From: Allium sativum
Taxonomy: Eukaryota; Streptophyta; Magnoliopsida; Asparagales; Amaryllidaceae
Direction: 5' to 3'
Assembly: GCA_030737875.1 (NCBI GenBank)
Contig: CM060918.1
Span: 883,232,403 to 883,296,402 of the forward strand
DNA length: 64,000 bases
The notes beneath the pieces are model-generated. The model did not search any database. It was not told the DNA's origin and saw only the letters and a list, made by a program, of their open reading frames with translations. A program made the translations under genes and the position numbers. This document shows, piece after piece, positions 33,572 through 45,098 of the stretch (the stretch's first letter is position 1; every line of letters begins with the position of its first letter).

Positions 33572-34461
33572 TGTAACGACCCAGAAAATCTGAACCAATT
33601 TAAAAATTTTAAATTGGCTAAAATAATGGATTTTAAATATTTAAAATAAATATTTTAAATAATGGCGATGAAAACTGAGTTCGAATCGACATTTGAAAAC
33701 GAATATAATTAATTATAATTATATATAGAATTGAAAATGGCGCGGTAGTTCGATAATTCGATTTCAAACTTCAATTGAATATACCGGGTGCAAAACAATC
33801 CGGATTTTAGTGAGACCAAAAACATTGGTATCTAATTGATGATATCTTTCTAACGGATCCGACCAATCGAAATTTGATAGCGGGAATCGAAAGATATGTC
33901 CAGTCGAAAATTCTGAATAGTCGCTGTGGAATTCAAGCCCTTAAAAATGGACATTTTGCAAACGACCTCGGATTTCGACGAAACCACTTTTGTTGGATCT
34001 GCAGTGTCAAGTTATTGCTAGGTTTCAAATTTCATAATTTTTCGAATCAATATGTGAGCGTGGCAAAGGAAAACGCGTTTGACCAGTTTCAGTTGATTTT
34101 AATCGACTGGAAAATGGCCATTTTTCAAACGGTCTCAAAATTCGATGAACCTAGTTTTGTTAGGACCGTATCATCAATACGAAGCTAGAAAATATTTTTT
34201 ATTGAATTTTTCGAGTTCGTATGTGGCCCCGGTAAATTGAAATGTACATTTAAAATAGAATATATAGATTTATATTTTAAATTAAGCGAAAGCTGATTGT
34301 AACAGCCGAATTGGGTTACGAAGCATATCCCGTTGTGTTCGGAATGGGGGTAATTGGTTAGGGGCGACAGTCGTTGGGTTCAATTTGGTGTTCGGATGAA
34401 AAGCGACCAATGGGAGAATAAATTAGAAAATTAAATAATAAAATATTAATATATATTCATT

Positions 34462-34927
34462 TACGGGCCCGAACCCTCATTCATTTCTCCAAACCCGTTT
34501 TCTTCCTCAGCCGCCACTTCAAAACCCCCGTCGCCTTCCTAAATCCCACCCACCCCATTCGTCGGAGCGTCGCCCAACATCAGACCCTCCGCCGCCGCCC
34601 TTCTCTCTCCCCTCACCTTCCTCTCCCCCTCGTCAGACAGCAAAAACATCCTCCTCAAGTCAACCAAAATTCATCGCACCGCCGTGTCGCAACCACCACC
34701 GTCGCAGTTCCAGGCGCCAACTCCCTCCTTGCGCTGCCGCAGCCACCGCTCAGGCCCCCTTCCTTATCCTTCGGCCTCCATCCACTGTTTAAACACCTCC
34801 AGCCCTTTTAGCCTAAAACCACCACTGCTACGCCCCCTCCGCCTCCTCCCAGACGTCAAACACTCCTCCACCGACCGCCATCGACCAATGTGAACCCAAT
34901 CCCTCGGTGAAAAGTAGAATCGAAGGT
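34462..34927 (+). other. GC-rich exon-like island with splice-donor-like end (A 3' LTR)
   Basis: A CT- and CCG-rich stretch stands out in an AT-rich LTR about 0.9 kb from its start. An AT-rich TATA-like string (TATTAATATATATT) lies about 20 bases upstream. The island ends in GAAG followed by GTAAAT (GT at 34926) and TTTTATTTATTTA. D ends its island in the same way and C in GTAAGT. It resembles a plant 5' untranslated exon; open frames in it lack ATG starts and are not conserved. Confidence 0.55.
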
Positions 34928-35191
34928 AAATTTTTATTTATTTACTTATTATATAATGTAATTAGTTTGAAAGAATGAAAAAAAATCAGTTTTTAGCATA
35001 AATTGAAATCAGTTTTATGTATATGGTTTAATTTAAAAGATAAGATTTTTATTTAATTTAAAGATGTGATTTTGTTTAAAAGAAAAAAACTGATTTTAAA
35101 AAGTATTAAAAACTGATTTTTAAAATGATTTATAAACTAATTTATTTTAAGATTTAAAATAGAAGGAGATTAGAAATTTAAAAAGAAAGAA

Positions 35192-35446
35192 AAAAATCAG
35201 ATTTTTATATATTGAAAGTCGAAGTAAAAATCAGATTTTTATATATTGAAAGTCGAAGTAAAAATCAGATTTTTATATATTGAAAGTCGAAGTAAAAATC
35301 AGATTTTTATATATTGAAAGTCGAAGTAAAAATCAGATTTTTATATATTGAAAGTCGAAGTAAAAATCATATTTTTATACATTGAATAGCGTAGTAAAAA
35401 TTCGATTTTTATATATTGAATAGCATCGTAAAAATTCGATTTTTAC
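35192..35446. repeat. 34-bp palindromic tandem repeat, about 8 copies (A 3' LTR)
   Basis: Unit AAAAATCAGATTTTTATATA plus TTGAAAGTCGAAGT. The core AAAAATC-AGATTTTT is self-complementary. The last two units drift. The array follows the exon-like island, as in C and D. Confidence 0.85.
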
Positions 35447-37559
35447 CTATGTAGAGAATACGGGCAACGAAGCGACAAAAGGCGAGATAGGCGAAGATTT
35501 CTCTAGGTGAAGTGTCGTGAAGTTGGATAGCTATTGGTGAGATTTCTGATTTAAAAATATTATATATGTGGGAAATGAAAGTGAATTGCTATATATAAAT
35601 ATATATCTATATATATATACGCCCCTCGTCCACAAACCATGGACGATATTTATTGGTTGAAATTGTTGTGAAAATTGATTGATAGCGAATGATTGTTTGG
35701 GATTGTTTCTGATTGATATTGGTTGATTTGTGGTTGAAAAATATCCATTGTGGTTGAAAAATATTTGGTTGAAACCACATAGGATTAATTTGTGGAAATG
35801 AAATAAATATATACATGCCGCCTGCATGCGAACTAGATGCATGATCCCCATTGTCAAAAACCGCGAGGTTTTAAGGTAGAGCGAGGAGCCGTACTAGGGA
35901 CGGTCCCGGTTTAACTACCCTGCCGTTATGCTGCCGAAATTTTGAATAATATTTGTGTGTTTGAATTATTTTCATATGCTTAAACTATATTTATTCATTG
36001 ATTAGAAAACATTCATGTGTTGAATTGATATTCATTCATTGATTAGAAATTCATGTGTTGAATGGTATTCATATTTTGAAATAAATTGTTTGATAATAAA
36101 AATCACCTTTTATCGACTATATGAACTGTGTAAAATAATCTCGTTTTTAAAAGAAATTGTTTTATGATAAAAATCCCATTTTTATCACCAACTTGAACTA
36201 TATAGAAAAATAGTGTTTTGAAATGAATTGTTTTTACAATAAAAATCACATTTTTATTGTATGCATAAATCGTTGAAGTGTGAAGTGTTAAAAATAGCCA
36301 CTTGTTCAAAATAAACATATATGAGTTGAAATATTCATTAATTAGCTAATGAAATGATTTGCACCTATTTATGTAACATTAGAATGAATGGTGTTTTTAA
36401 ACCAAATTGAAATCAAATATGAAGTCGAATAGAAAATGATAAATGATAAGAACTGTATATATATGTACATGCATATTTATTGAACAGGTTATAGCAAAGG
36501 GGCTAGAGAAGAGGAATAAAATTTTGTGCCCGACAAATAGGTACACATTTACCGCTTTGTTTGGGTGATGATTTTATGAGCCTGTTGGCTAGCCGCTTGG
36601 CCTTTTCTTTTTCTTTTTGAGATTAGAAGGACCGGGAACGCTATTTGCGATTTCCCGATGCTCTCGGTGCAGGGGAGGTTATGGCGAAATTTTCCAAAAT
36701 TTTAAGGTATTAGAAAATTTTTTGAAGTGAAAACGATATTGAAATTGTTGAATGAACTATATTTATATAAATATAAATAAAATTAAAACGAAACGAGGCC
36801 GTGCAGTTCGTATTTTGAAACCGTGATTTCAAACGACTAGTGCGGGAAATCCGACCATTGGATTTTCCCGAAACCTCAACCGTCGGGTTCGCCTTGGAAA
36901 TATCTTCCCAACGGCACCAGCTTTGTAGAAATCCAACGGTTGGATTGTCTGGAATGTTTAATTCAAATCTGAAGAAAAACAGCGCCAGAAACGATTATAT
37001 TTATTTATATATATAAATATAATTATATTTAATCGAATAACGACGCTGCAGTTCGTATTTTGAAATCGAAACTTCAAACGATTGTACCGGGAGATCCGAC
37101 CGTCGGATTTTCCCGAAACTGGAACCGTTGGATTCGTTTTGAAAAGACCTTTCTAATGATGTAAATTTTGTGAAGATCCAACGGTTAGATTTTCAGATAT
37201 GTGTAAATCAAATCTGAAGAAAAACAGCGCCACGGCCACGCTATGGCCCGAAACGTCGTTTTGAATATATTAGCTATTTTAAAATAAATAAAAATAGCGA
37301 TAAATAGTTATAAAATACCATAGGCGATATGGAATGGAAATAAACTGAAATTTGCTTGATTTGTGTGGCTTTTGATGGTTGAATGTGTTTGGTGTGAAAA
37401 TTACATTAAAGAACAATATTGGTGTTGTCGAATAATTTAACCATTGAAATAAATTGATTTGAAAATCTAAATATACGTGAATTATTTGAAAAAGCCGAGT
37501 TAATTCTCATTTCAAATAATTGATCGACGATTGAAAGTCGAAGATGAAGACGATGGTCG

Positions 37560-38140
37560 AAGACCGGAGATCTTCACCTCGTTTGGATGGTAACCGAGGT
37601 CCTGATTGGGAGGCATCCCGAAATATGAATAATGAGTGGTGATCGTCCAGACGTACGTGGTGATCGATGGGTTTGCGAGGTATTTAGTGCCTCCGGTGTC
37701 GTTCAGACCCAGAACGGACTTGTAAATGGACTGTGTGTCTGACATTGGAGTTTATTCTGTGATGATTGATTTCTGTTAAATATACATCTGTTTGGCGGCG
37801 AAGAATTTATTCTTTTGCTTAACGCCCTTCTCTGAGACGCACGAGCTCAGGGGTTGTATATCGATGGACATCAGTCGCATGGCATGAATTGCCTGTGTGG
37901 CATGCTAAGATGCAGTGATCAGGGCTTCTGTTGAAAAGCAAAGTCTTGTGGTGATGATCAAAGCACCGCCTGTGTGGTGTAGCTTTGTGTATAACGTGAA
38001 TTCGCGAGCCTCACACCTCGGTATGAACCTAAAACGGGAGAGGACATCAGGGAGGGCCTGCGTTTCTTTCTAGCTAGGGTGGTGTCAGTGACCTACCAGC
38101 CCTGACATTTATATACTTTTCACCTATGTGGTTGTTGCTG
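37560..38140. other. LTR block conserved between A and D, with antisense ORF
   Basis: The stretch (also 1660-2240) is close to 61430-62010 of D over several hundred bases while neighbouring LTR sequence is far more diverged. On the antisense strand an ATG at 37745 opens a frame of 77 codons starting MSDTQSIYKSVLGLNDTGG; D has the same start. It may be a regulatory block; a peptide is possible but unproven. Confidence 0.5.
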
Positions 38141-40034
38141 TTGCGAGGCGCCTCGGTTTGATCGGACGATCCGGGTCCGATGGATTCATTCGTTGGCTCG
38201 TTTACGCCCCAAAGGGCGGAGAAACGTAGTGTTCAGGCATAATAATCCACATCGGTGGACCGGCCCTGACGATCCAAGGGCTCACCTGAGTCTGGTCCTG
38301 AGACATGGGCTAGATTGTCTCGAATTCGGTAAGGACTATCTTTTGCCTTGGTTCATGACGGAAACCCAATTTCCAAATACGTGATCGTGCGGTTTCAATT
38401 GTATATATATATTTGGCGACATAGTGGCATGGGACGCTCATGTCGTCTATGATTGATAGTTATGATTTGAAATTGTTTTCAAAACATATAAACACTAGCA
38501 ATAATATCAAATGCCTTTGTTTTATTCGTATCAAGCATATTTGGCTGTTATAAGGTAAAACTCTATCCTCCGGTTTGCGTTGCATTGTGTGATGGGAACT
38601 GAGTCTTATAACGGCTTCATTTTTATGAAAAGCATAGCGATGTTTAAAAGAAAGATTTGTTTTAAAGCACTGGCAATCCAATGGAGTAAACCCGTTCCAC
38701 GAAAGTGGCGTGGTCCTGTGATTAGCCAATTATATATGTGTTGAGTGGATTTCTCATACCAGTCCCATGACTGACTCGTAGTTTGTTTCACTTTCAAACT
38801 CGGGTGCCCCTTTTTCTACACGGGCAGCCTTGTATTCAGGTTTAGCTGGTTCTTCCTGGATAGCTGGAGCTGAAGATGGATTCTATCATTTATTTCTTTT
38901 TATGCTGTTCAGCTCCTATTGTACATATTTTGTTTATTTCCGCTGTAGACATTTATGTATAGCTGAACTGTATTTGTACTAAGTAAGATCCTGTATACTG
39001 TGTAACTCTGATGATTACTTTTATCCAGTATAATTTATTGTTCATTTCTGGTGTATTTATTTAATTCTGTTCTGCTATTATCTGTTTCTGTGTTATATTC
39101 CAAAGATAGCCCTTGTTTCCGTGAGAACGGGAAATCGGGTCGTCTCAACGGGTTAGGGAGGGGAGCGGGCCTGAGTTCAAAGAAACAGGGTATGGGCCGT
39201 TTTTATTTACTAAAGCCCAAATAGCTAAAAGATTTATATGTTTAAATTCAATTAAAATAGTGATGAACTTGTTTACTTAATAACTTTCACGTACGTTAAC
39301 CGAATTCAGAAAACCAGGATCCGATTGGATCGTATGGACGGACACTACACGATGGAACTGACTAGAAGCCCGTTGGAGTTCGTTACAATTTATGGCGAAA
39401 TAAATTGTCGTTCTGAATCAAAGACAATTAATCGTTTTTATCGATAACAGTCCAATGTGAGTAAATCTCACTAGCTCTGAACAGTTTATAATTTCATGTT
39501 GTATTCTTAGAACTGTTAGATATTGGATGATTGACTGTATGTTGACTGTTTGATTGAACTGCTAGTCAGTTAGTTGAATTTTCTATATTGATTCTGTTTA
39601 ACAGAATATATCATATGGAACTGAAAGTGATGTTGTCTATATTGTTTAACATCTGTGATGCAGGGAAACAGGTTGGAGGAATCCAACTGGATTCCTCAAC
39701 ATTTATTTTATTGTGATTCATATATTGTGATATATGATGTGATATAAAATATGTTGTTGATTATGTGTGTTTGAACGATATTTATCGTTGTTATATGGTA
39801 TGATAAATACCATAAGAAATACTGGATATGGGGAAGGGGATTTTCAAAGTGTATTCTGAAAATGAATTATTTATATAAAATCGATGGATTTTATATAGAA
39901 AAGGAAAAGAATTTTTATAAAAGAAATATTTATAAAATCAAAGGATAAGTTAGAATAAAAGGAAATCATTTGTCAAGTGAAGAACCGTTACAAAAAGTAA
40001 ATCTTTATAAATGAATAGTTTATTCGAAAAGTAA

Positions 40035-40345
40035 TTTATCGATGTTAGTTAATCGATTAGAGTTAAAGTTAAAAGGAGTTAATCGATGTTAGTTAATCGA
40101 TTAGAGTTAAAGTTAAAAGGAGTTAATCGATGTTAGTTAATCGATTAGAGTTAAAGTTAAAAGGAGTTAATCGATGTTAGTTAATCGATTAGAGTTAAAG
40201 TTAAAAGGAATTAATCGATGTTAGTTAATCGATTAGAGTTAAAGTTAAAAGGAGTTAATCGATGTTAGTTAATCGATTAGAGTTAAAGTAAAAGGATTTA
40301 ATCGATGTTAGTTAATCGATTAGAGTTAAAGTAAAAGGAGTTAAT
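40035..40345. repeat. 44-bp minisatellite in E, about 7 copies
   Basis: Unit GTTAATCGATGTTAGTTAAT plus CGATTAGAGTTAAAGTTAAAAGGA, with small deletions in the last units. Each unit has two ATCGAT palindromes. Degenerate units continue to about 40400. Confidence 0.9.
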
Positions 40346-42028
40346 CGAATATAGTTTATTTGAAGAAAGTAAAAGGAGTTATCGAATATAGTTTATTCGA
40401 AAAGGAGTTAAGTGAAATGAGTAAATCAATAGTGTTAGTCCAATAAAGAAGCTTTGGAAATGTTTTCCAAATAAGAAACCAGAAATGTTTTCTAATAAAG
40501 AAAACAAGAAATGGAAATGTTTTCCATTGTTAATAACGTATATTTTCCAAATTTAGAAAATAAGAAATATTGAATATAGGGAAACAGGAGATAAGTAAAT
40601 TAATGAAATAAGGAGATAAATGTTGAATGATGTTTGATCCATATAAATTTCCATTTGGAAATAATATCGTTGTTTGCACATCTGTTTTCTTCGATAGTTA
40701 AATCACAGACTATCGAAATTTTTGACCATTTTAACGTTGTTAATATGGAGAGACCGGTTGGATTATTATCCAAAGAACCACTCTGTATTGGCATAAGCGT
40801 TGCGAATGATATATGCCAAAGATTATTGAAGACGGAGTAAAGTGCAAGGGCTATTGTATAAGTCTTAGATAACACTACCTAAGATGGATGTACTGAATAG
40901 TGCCTTCGATTCATCCTGTTCCTGGGTGACTTGTATGGACGGATGTCTGACAGAGTATTTCCAGACGATCACGTATATTGATTTCTCCAACCGTACCAAG
41001 AGTGGAAGCGGAGAAGGAAACTTCTTTTAACTAAAACATAATGTATGGTTGAGGACGTCAATCGGTGATTTGATGGATTTGACGATGTGGCATTCGAAGT
41101 GAATCTGGTATGATGATAAAGCATAGCTTCTAGCCTCATCAACCGGTAAATGACAGAAATCGGGCAGGCAGCATGGCTAAGTCGGTCGCACCGAAGTAGG
41201 GTGTATAATCACCTGATCTGGAGTTTCATTTATTTCTAAAAATCTATTGTCGATACTGTCCCATCCGGGAAACGGTTGCTGATCCCAACCGTTGGTGATA
41301 TACATTCGATACACTCAAGCGAAATGAGTGGTCGGTCATGTGTGGCCGGGTTGCAAGATGTTCTTGTTGAACCTAGTGTATTCCTCTATAGAGGTACACT
41401 AGCGAAAGGTGGTGCCATACCTTGTCATAGTTGGAAACCCATTACCCAATACGTGCTTGCGGTTTTGATTGTATACTATATATGTAGAACGTGAGATGAA
41501 AGCGTTTCTGCTAGATGATTATTATATTTCGGTTGATAGACATTATTATAATATCAAAAGGTTTTTGATATAAAGATATTTTGGATTCTCATAAGGGAAA
41601 AACCCATTCCGTTATACGGCGTGGTCTTATGAGATATCGTTTACTTGTTTGAACTGTTTAAACTGTTTTACTCATACCGGTCCCATGACTGACCCGAAGT
41701 TTATTTTGTTGTTTTCCCTAAACATTTGGGTGCCTAAATTTGTACGGGCAGTCAATTAGTCGGGATTTACAGATATACTGGAAGAGCTAGGAGCAGGAGG
41801 CTTCAAAATCATATAGCAATAGTTATTTCCGTTGTGTTGTAAGTGCTGTACTTTGATAATGATATGTATATTCAAGTACAAATTTGTATTTCAAAGTTAT
41901 GTTATGAAATATATTTATTCGTTCCGCTGTGAGATTCGTGTTACTCTGATGTTGTGTTCTTCTTCTTCTTCTATTCTAATTTTCTATCTTATCTTTCCTC
42001 ACCCTCTAATTTCTTTCACTAATTACCA

Positions 42029-42093
42029 GGATTTTTCGATGTTTTGGTTATCGACATCGAGTTTATGTTGATAACCAAAGTCGCTAAAAATCC
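42029..42093. repeat. Long imperfect hairpin at the 3' end of E
   Basis: GGATTTTT pairs with AAAAATCC on the outside, and TTGGTTATCGACAT with ATGTTGATAACCAA on the inside, around CGAGTTT. It sits 11 bases from the LTR end. Confidence 0.7.
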
Positions 42094-42104
42094 GGGTCAT
42101 TACA

Positions 42105-44372
42105 TAGTACCACCAACAACACATCTCACTAAGCTCGAAATTCAAAGGAGAAGGATGGAACTTCCCTTATTTTGCTTTAAAAGTAAATAATACTATATAC
42201 ATATATAGTACTTCATTTCATGCTCCTTATAAGTCATACTTATGTTAACTTACATAATATTTTTCTTTTTAAATCGTAATTTCAAACACCTCATTCTTAT
42301 ATAATTTTTGTTATATAAGATTTCATTTCAATTCGCTTACACTCCAATTCAGTGGTTTTCAAATTCACCATATTCTTTTGTCTCACATATAAGTTCTAAA
42401 ACTTCTATATTCAATATTTAAAATCAAATATCCTCAAATTTCATTTCAATGTAAAAATTTCAGTTTTGATCTCTTAATCAACTCAGCTATTTGATAACTT
42501 CTCAAACTCAGATTTATGAATCTATTGGTTATAAACCAAATTTTCCCCCAATTTCCTAATTATCAAGTTCCTTACTTAATTCAGATCTTTATGCTTTCAA
42601 AATTTCATAATTTTCTCTATTATAACAAATTCTCATTCATGCATTATTCCTCTTCCATAATTACATCATTTGACTGTCAATTTGCAAGCGAACAGCTCCT
42701 TAAGTATCAACCCCGAAGGCCGAAACCAACATCAGATCGATCAGAAAATTATTCAACTTGAATAATCTCCAGTCAATTTGCAATTTCCTTAAATCCAGTT
42801 CTATTTTATCCCCTCTTTTCCATTGTTTACGCAACTCTCAAATTCAAATTTTTCCAAATCCGCTTCTCTTTATGTTCTACCGCCCTTCAATATCATCGTG
42901 CGGCTCTTTGTTTTTCAGTTGGTGTCATTTCAATTTATCAGATCCCGTTAGCTTCTCACGACCTTTTGAAAACATTTCCGAATATCATATTTAATTTACA
43001 TAATTTAGAAAATCAATTATTTCTATTGGAAAACATTTTCAAATATTCACAAATCTTTATTTCAATAGAAAATACACTTTATTCTCAGGGGAAACATTTC
43101 TAAATTCATTATTTGTATTAAAGAATATTAAATAAAACACCACTATTTTCACTTAACTGCTAACACTCTTTTGCTTACTTCACTTAACCACTCTTACTAT
43201 CGAACATTAACCATTTCTTAGTTAATAAGGAAGTTAATTAAGTTGGGATATAATGACGCTCAGACCTTAATTGAACAACCTTATTAACTTCGAAATAGAT
43301 CAAGTTCACACTTTTGAATACCAACAAACATTTATTCTCGTAACTTTTTAATTCAAATTAAGAATTCTCTTTTTTTCTCGAAAATTGTTGATTATATAAT
43401 AATTCACGCATTTGAAATATTTAACTTCAAAATATACCCTATTCATTAATCTGATTACATAAACCACTAATTAATAATATATTTTGATTTAAACGGAAAG
43501 TAATAGTATTTTCCTAAGATTCGACATAACTGACTCCCATGAATAACTCCTTTCGGATAATCTCTTTTTCCAATAATAAATTTTGGACTTGGGAAAAATC
43601 TCATTTTATTTATATTCTAAACTTCAGAACAATCTCACCGTACTGGTCAACTTCATTTCTCTTATCCTAGTTTCACTTGCAACACAATTGCTTTCAGACG
43701 TTATTTACTTCTAAAAAGTAAATATTATTCCTTTTATCTGAACTTGTCACATCAAACAAATTTCGATTTCATTTAAATACAAGTTCAAATATTTTTTAAA
43801 ATCTTCATTCGTATATCGCTTTATTTACAATTCCCATTCACAATTCCCTTTTTTCCCGATTTTATTTTCGTTAATTTCTATCTCGAATGTCAAAATAACA
43901 TTCATCATTTCATTTTTTTGAAATGATTCCAAATTTTCCCTTTTCACTTAAATTTTCATTAGAATTCTTATTACCTATCAACTTTAGTAATCTAGATTTC
44001 TAAAATACGCAATCACAGAAATCGATTTATTGATTCTCTTATACTTATCTTCCCTAGATACCATTCAATAATGGGTTCGAGATTCAATCCTACGAGAGCT
44101 TATCTAAGAAAAACTCTGGTAAAATCGGATTTGATGACTGGGGATTCCAAAAAGAATTTTAAATATCAAAATAAGTTTTTTTTCCGCTGTAATAGTTTTA
44201 AAAACAATAGTTTCAAAATACTAATTTCAAAATAATTTACCCATCAAAATTTATTTTAAAATCATTTACTTTTTTTCAAAATTTATATTTTGAAATCTTT
44301 TTATTTTCAAAATCGGTTTTTCTAATGTTGATTCTACTCATTCAAACTTGATAAGCGATGCTTTGAATAAAC
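42105..44372 (-). other. Noncoding region next to H, LTR-like in part
   Basis: This 2.3 kb has no believable ORF. Around 43150-43560 it resembles the inside of the F LTR (46750-47170), for example AGTTGGGATATAATGACGCTCAGACC. Near 42706 it has CCCGAAGGCCGAAACCAACA as in the C LTR (15302). Since a PBS follows at 44373 on the - strand, the region would be the interior of element H, yet it looks like LTR. E's right flank falls here, so E may be inserted in H. Confidence 0.5.
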
Positions 44373-44388
44373 AAAAGCTCTGATACCA
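44373..44388 (-). other. Primer binding site of H
   Basis: On the - strand TGGTATCAGAGCTTTT lies two bases from the LTR terminus TGTAAGGTCCC (44391). Confidence 0.85.
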
Positions 44389-44390
44389 CT

Positions 44391-45098
44391 TGTAAGGTCC
44401 CGCCTTTTTGACCGCTTTAAACCAGTAATTAAACCAACTTAAAATGTTTAAATCAATGGATTGTTATTAGCTTACAAAGTTTAAAAACATAACCAACACA
44501 CAAAAAAACCACAGAATAAATAAATAACACAATATTGACAGCGAAATAAATTTTATATATTAATCAGAATTTGAATACAAGAATTTTTTCTATACAGCAG
44601 AATATAAAAACAATTTAAATAAAAATCTTTACTGTTTAACTTCAGAGTGCGCTGTCTCTTGGAATCCCCAGCTTTGTCAATCCTCGAATCATAAGTTGTA
44701 TTCTTTAAATCTGTACTGCTCGAGCCTGACCCGAGCGTTCCATGCAAAAAATAAAATACTCGAGTTAGGATTAAATCATAGTTCAAGTGATATAATTTCA
44801 GTATAAACTGAAATGATATAGTTGATCCTACAACATTAAAGCTATATGGAAAAATGCCACATATATTTCAGCCAAGGGTGTTTCATGCGTTAGGAGATTC
44901 ACGTAAATAAGCAGCTAAATATATGCACAATGTGTGGTTTAATGTTGCATGCGCAATATATCACTATTAACAGGTTATAAATAACTATGCCAAGCCTAAG
45001 CTACAATTGCTTATTTTTCACTGATGTTCGTCATTTGTCAAATTTTTTGATTTATCTTAAGATTAATGCCAACATGTAGTAAAAATACATAACATAAA
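44391..45098 (-). repeat. Element H: start of its 5' LTR, cut by F
   Basis: Begins TGTAAGGTCCCGCC next to the PBS and runs 708 bases until F's terminus at 45099. It has a CAGCGAAA string (44539) like the motif in other LTRs but otherwise little resemblance to them. The remainder should lie beyond F, outside the window. Confidence 0.7.

Larger units (their letters stand above)
1..39147 (+). mobile_element. Element A: chromovirus LTR retrotransposon, split by nested B and C
   Basis: This is a Ty3/gypsy element read on the + strand: the last part of the 5' LTR, PBS, leader, gag, pol, PPT and a full 3' LTR. Sequence from position 1 repeats from position 35908, so the window opens about 2.3 kb inside the 5' LTR. 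Pol order is protease, RT, RNase H, integrase, chromodomain, which is chromovirus order; the chromodomain and integrase tail look Tekay/Del-like. Removal of B (7652-33217 plus one CAAAG copy) leaves an interior of about 4.7 kb. By eye the two LTRs differ by about 16 substitutions in 3.2 kb, so the insertion is young. The left end and left target duplication lie outside the window. Confidence 0.93.
33572..39147 (+). repeat. Element A 3' LTR, complete (5576 bp)
   Basis: Starts TGTAACGACCC after the PPT and ends GGGTCGTCTCA. In order it holds an AT-rich first kilobase with sequence similar to C and D, the GC-rich island (34462-34927), 34-bp repeats (35192-35446), the part that matches C/D interiors (about 36490-36710), two segments with GGGAAATCCGACC / GGGAGATCCGACC near 36843 and 37089, the block conserved with D (37560-38140), and the dyad/TTTCCGCTG module near 38759-38945. 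The 3' flank starts ACGGG at 39148, which would be the target duplication. Confidence 0.95.
39148..42104 (+). repeat. Element E: right part of an older + strand LTR, host of A
   Basis: It ends in CCGGGTCATTACA at 42104. It resembles the F LTR in the opposite orientation: shared strings include GATGCAGGGAAACAG (39658), TGACCCG-AGTTTA near 41693, GTCGGGATTTACAGAT near 41760 and TTTCCGTTG (41826-41834). No PBS follows the end, so it is a 3' LTR or solo LTR. A inserted at 39148 and cut off its left part. No coding sequence is seen. Confidence 0.75.

Noticed and set aside
42105..42120. PBS after the end of E (TAGTACCACCAAC)
   Set aside because: Too few matches to TGGTATCAGAGC; E is better read as a 3' or solo LTR.
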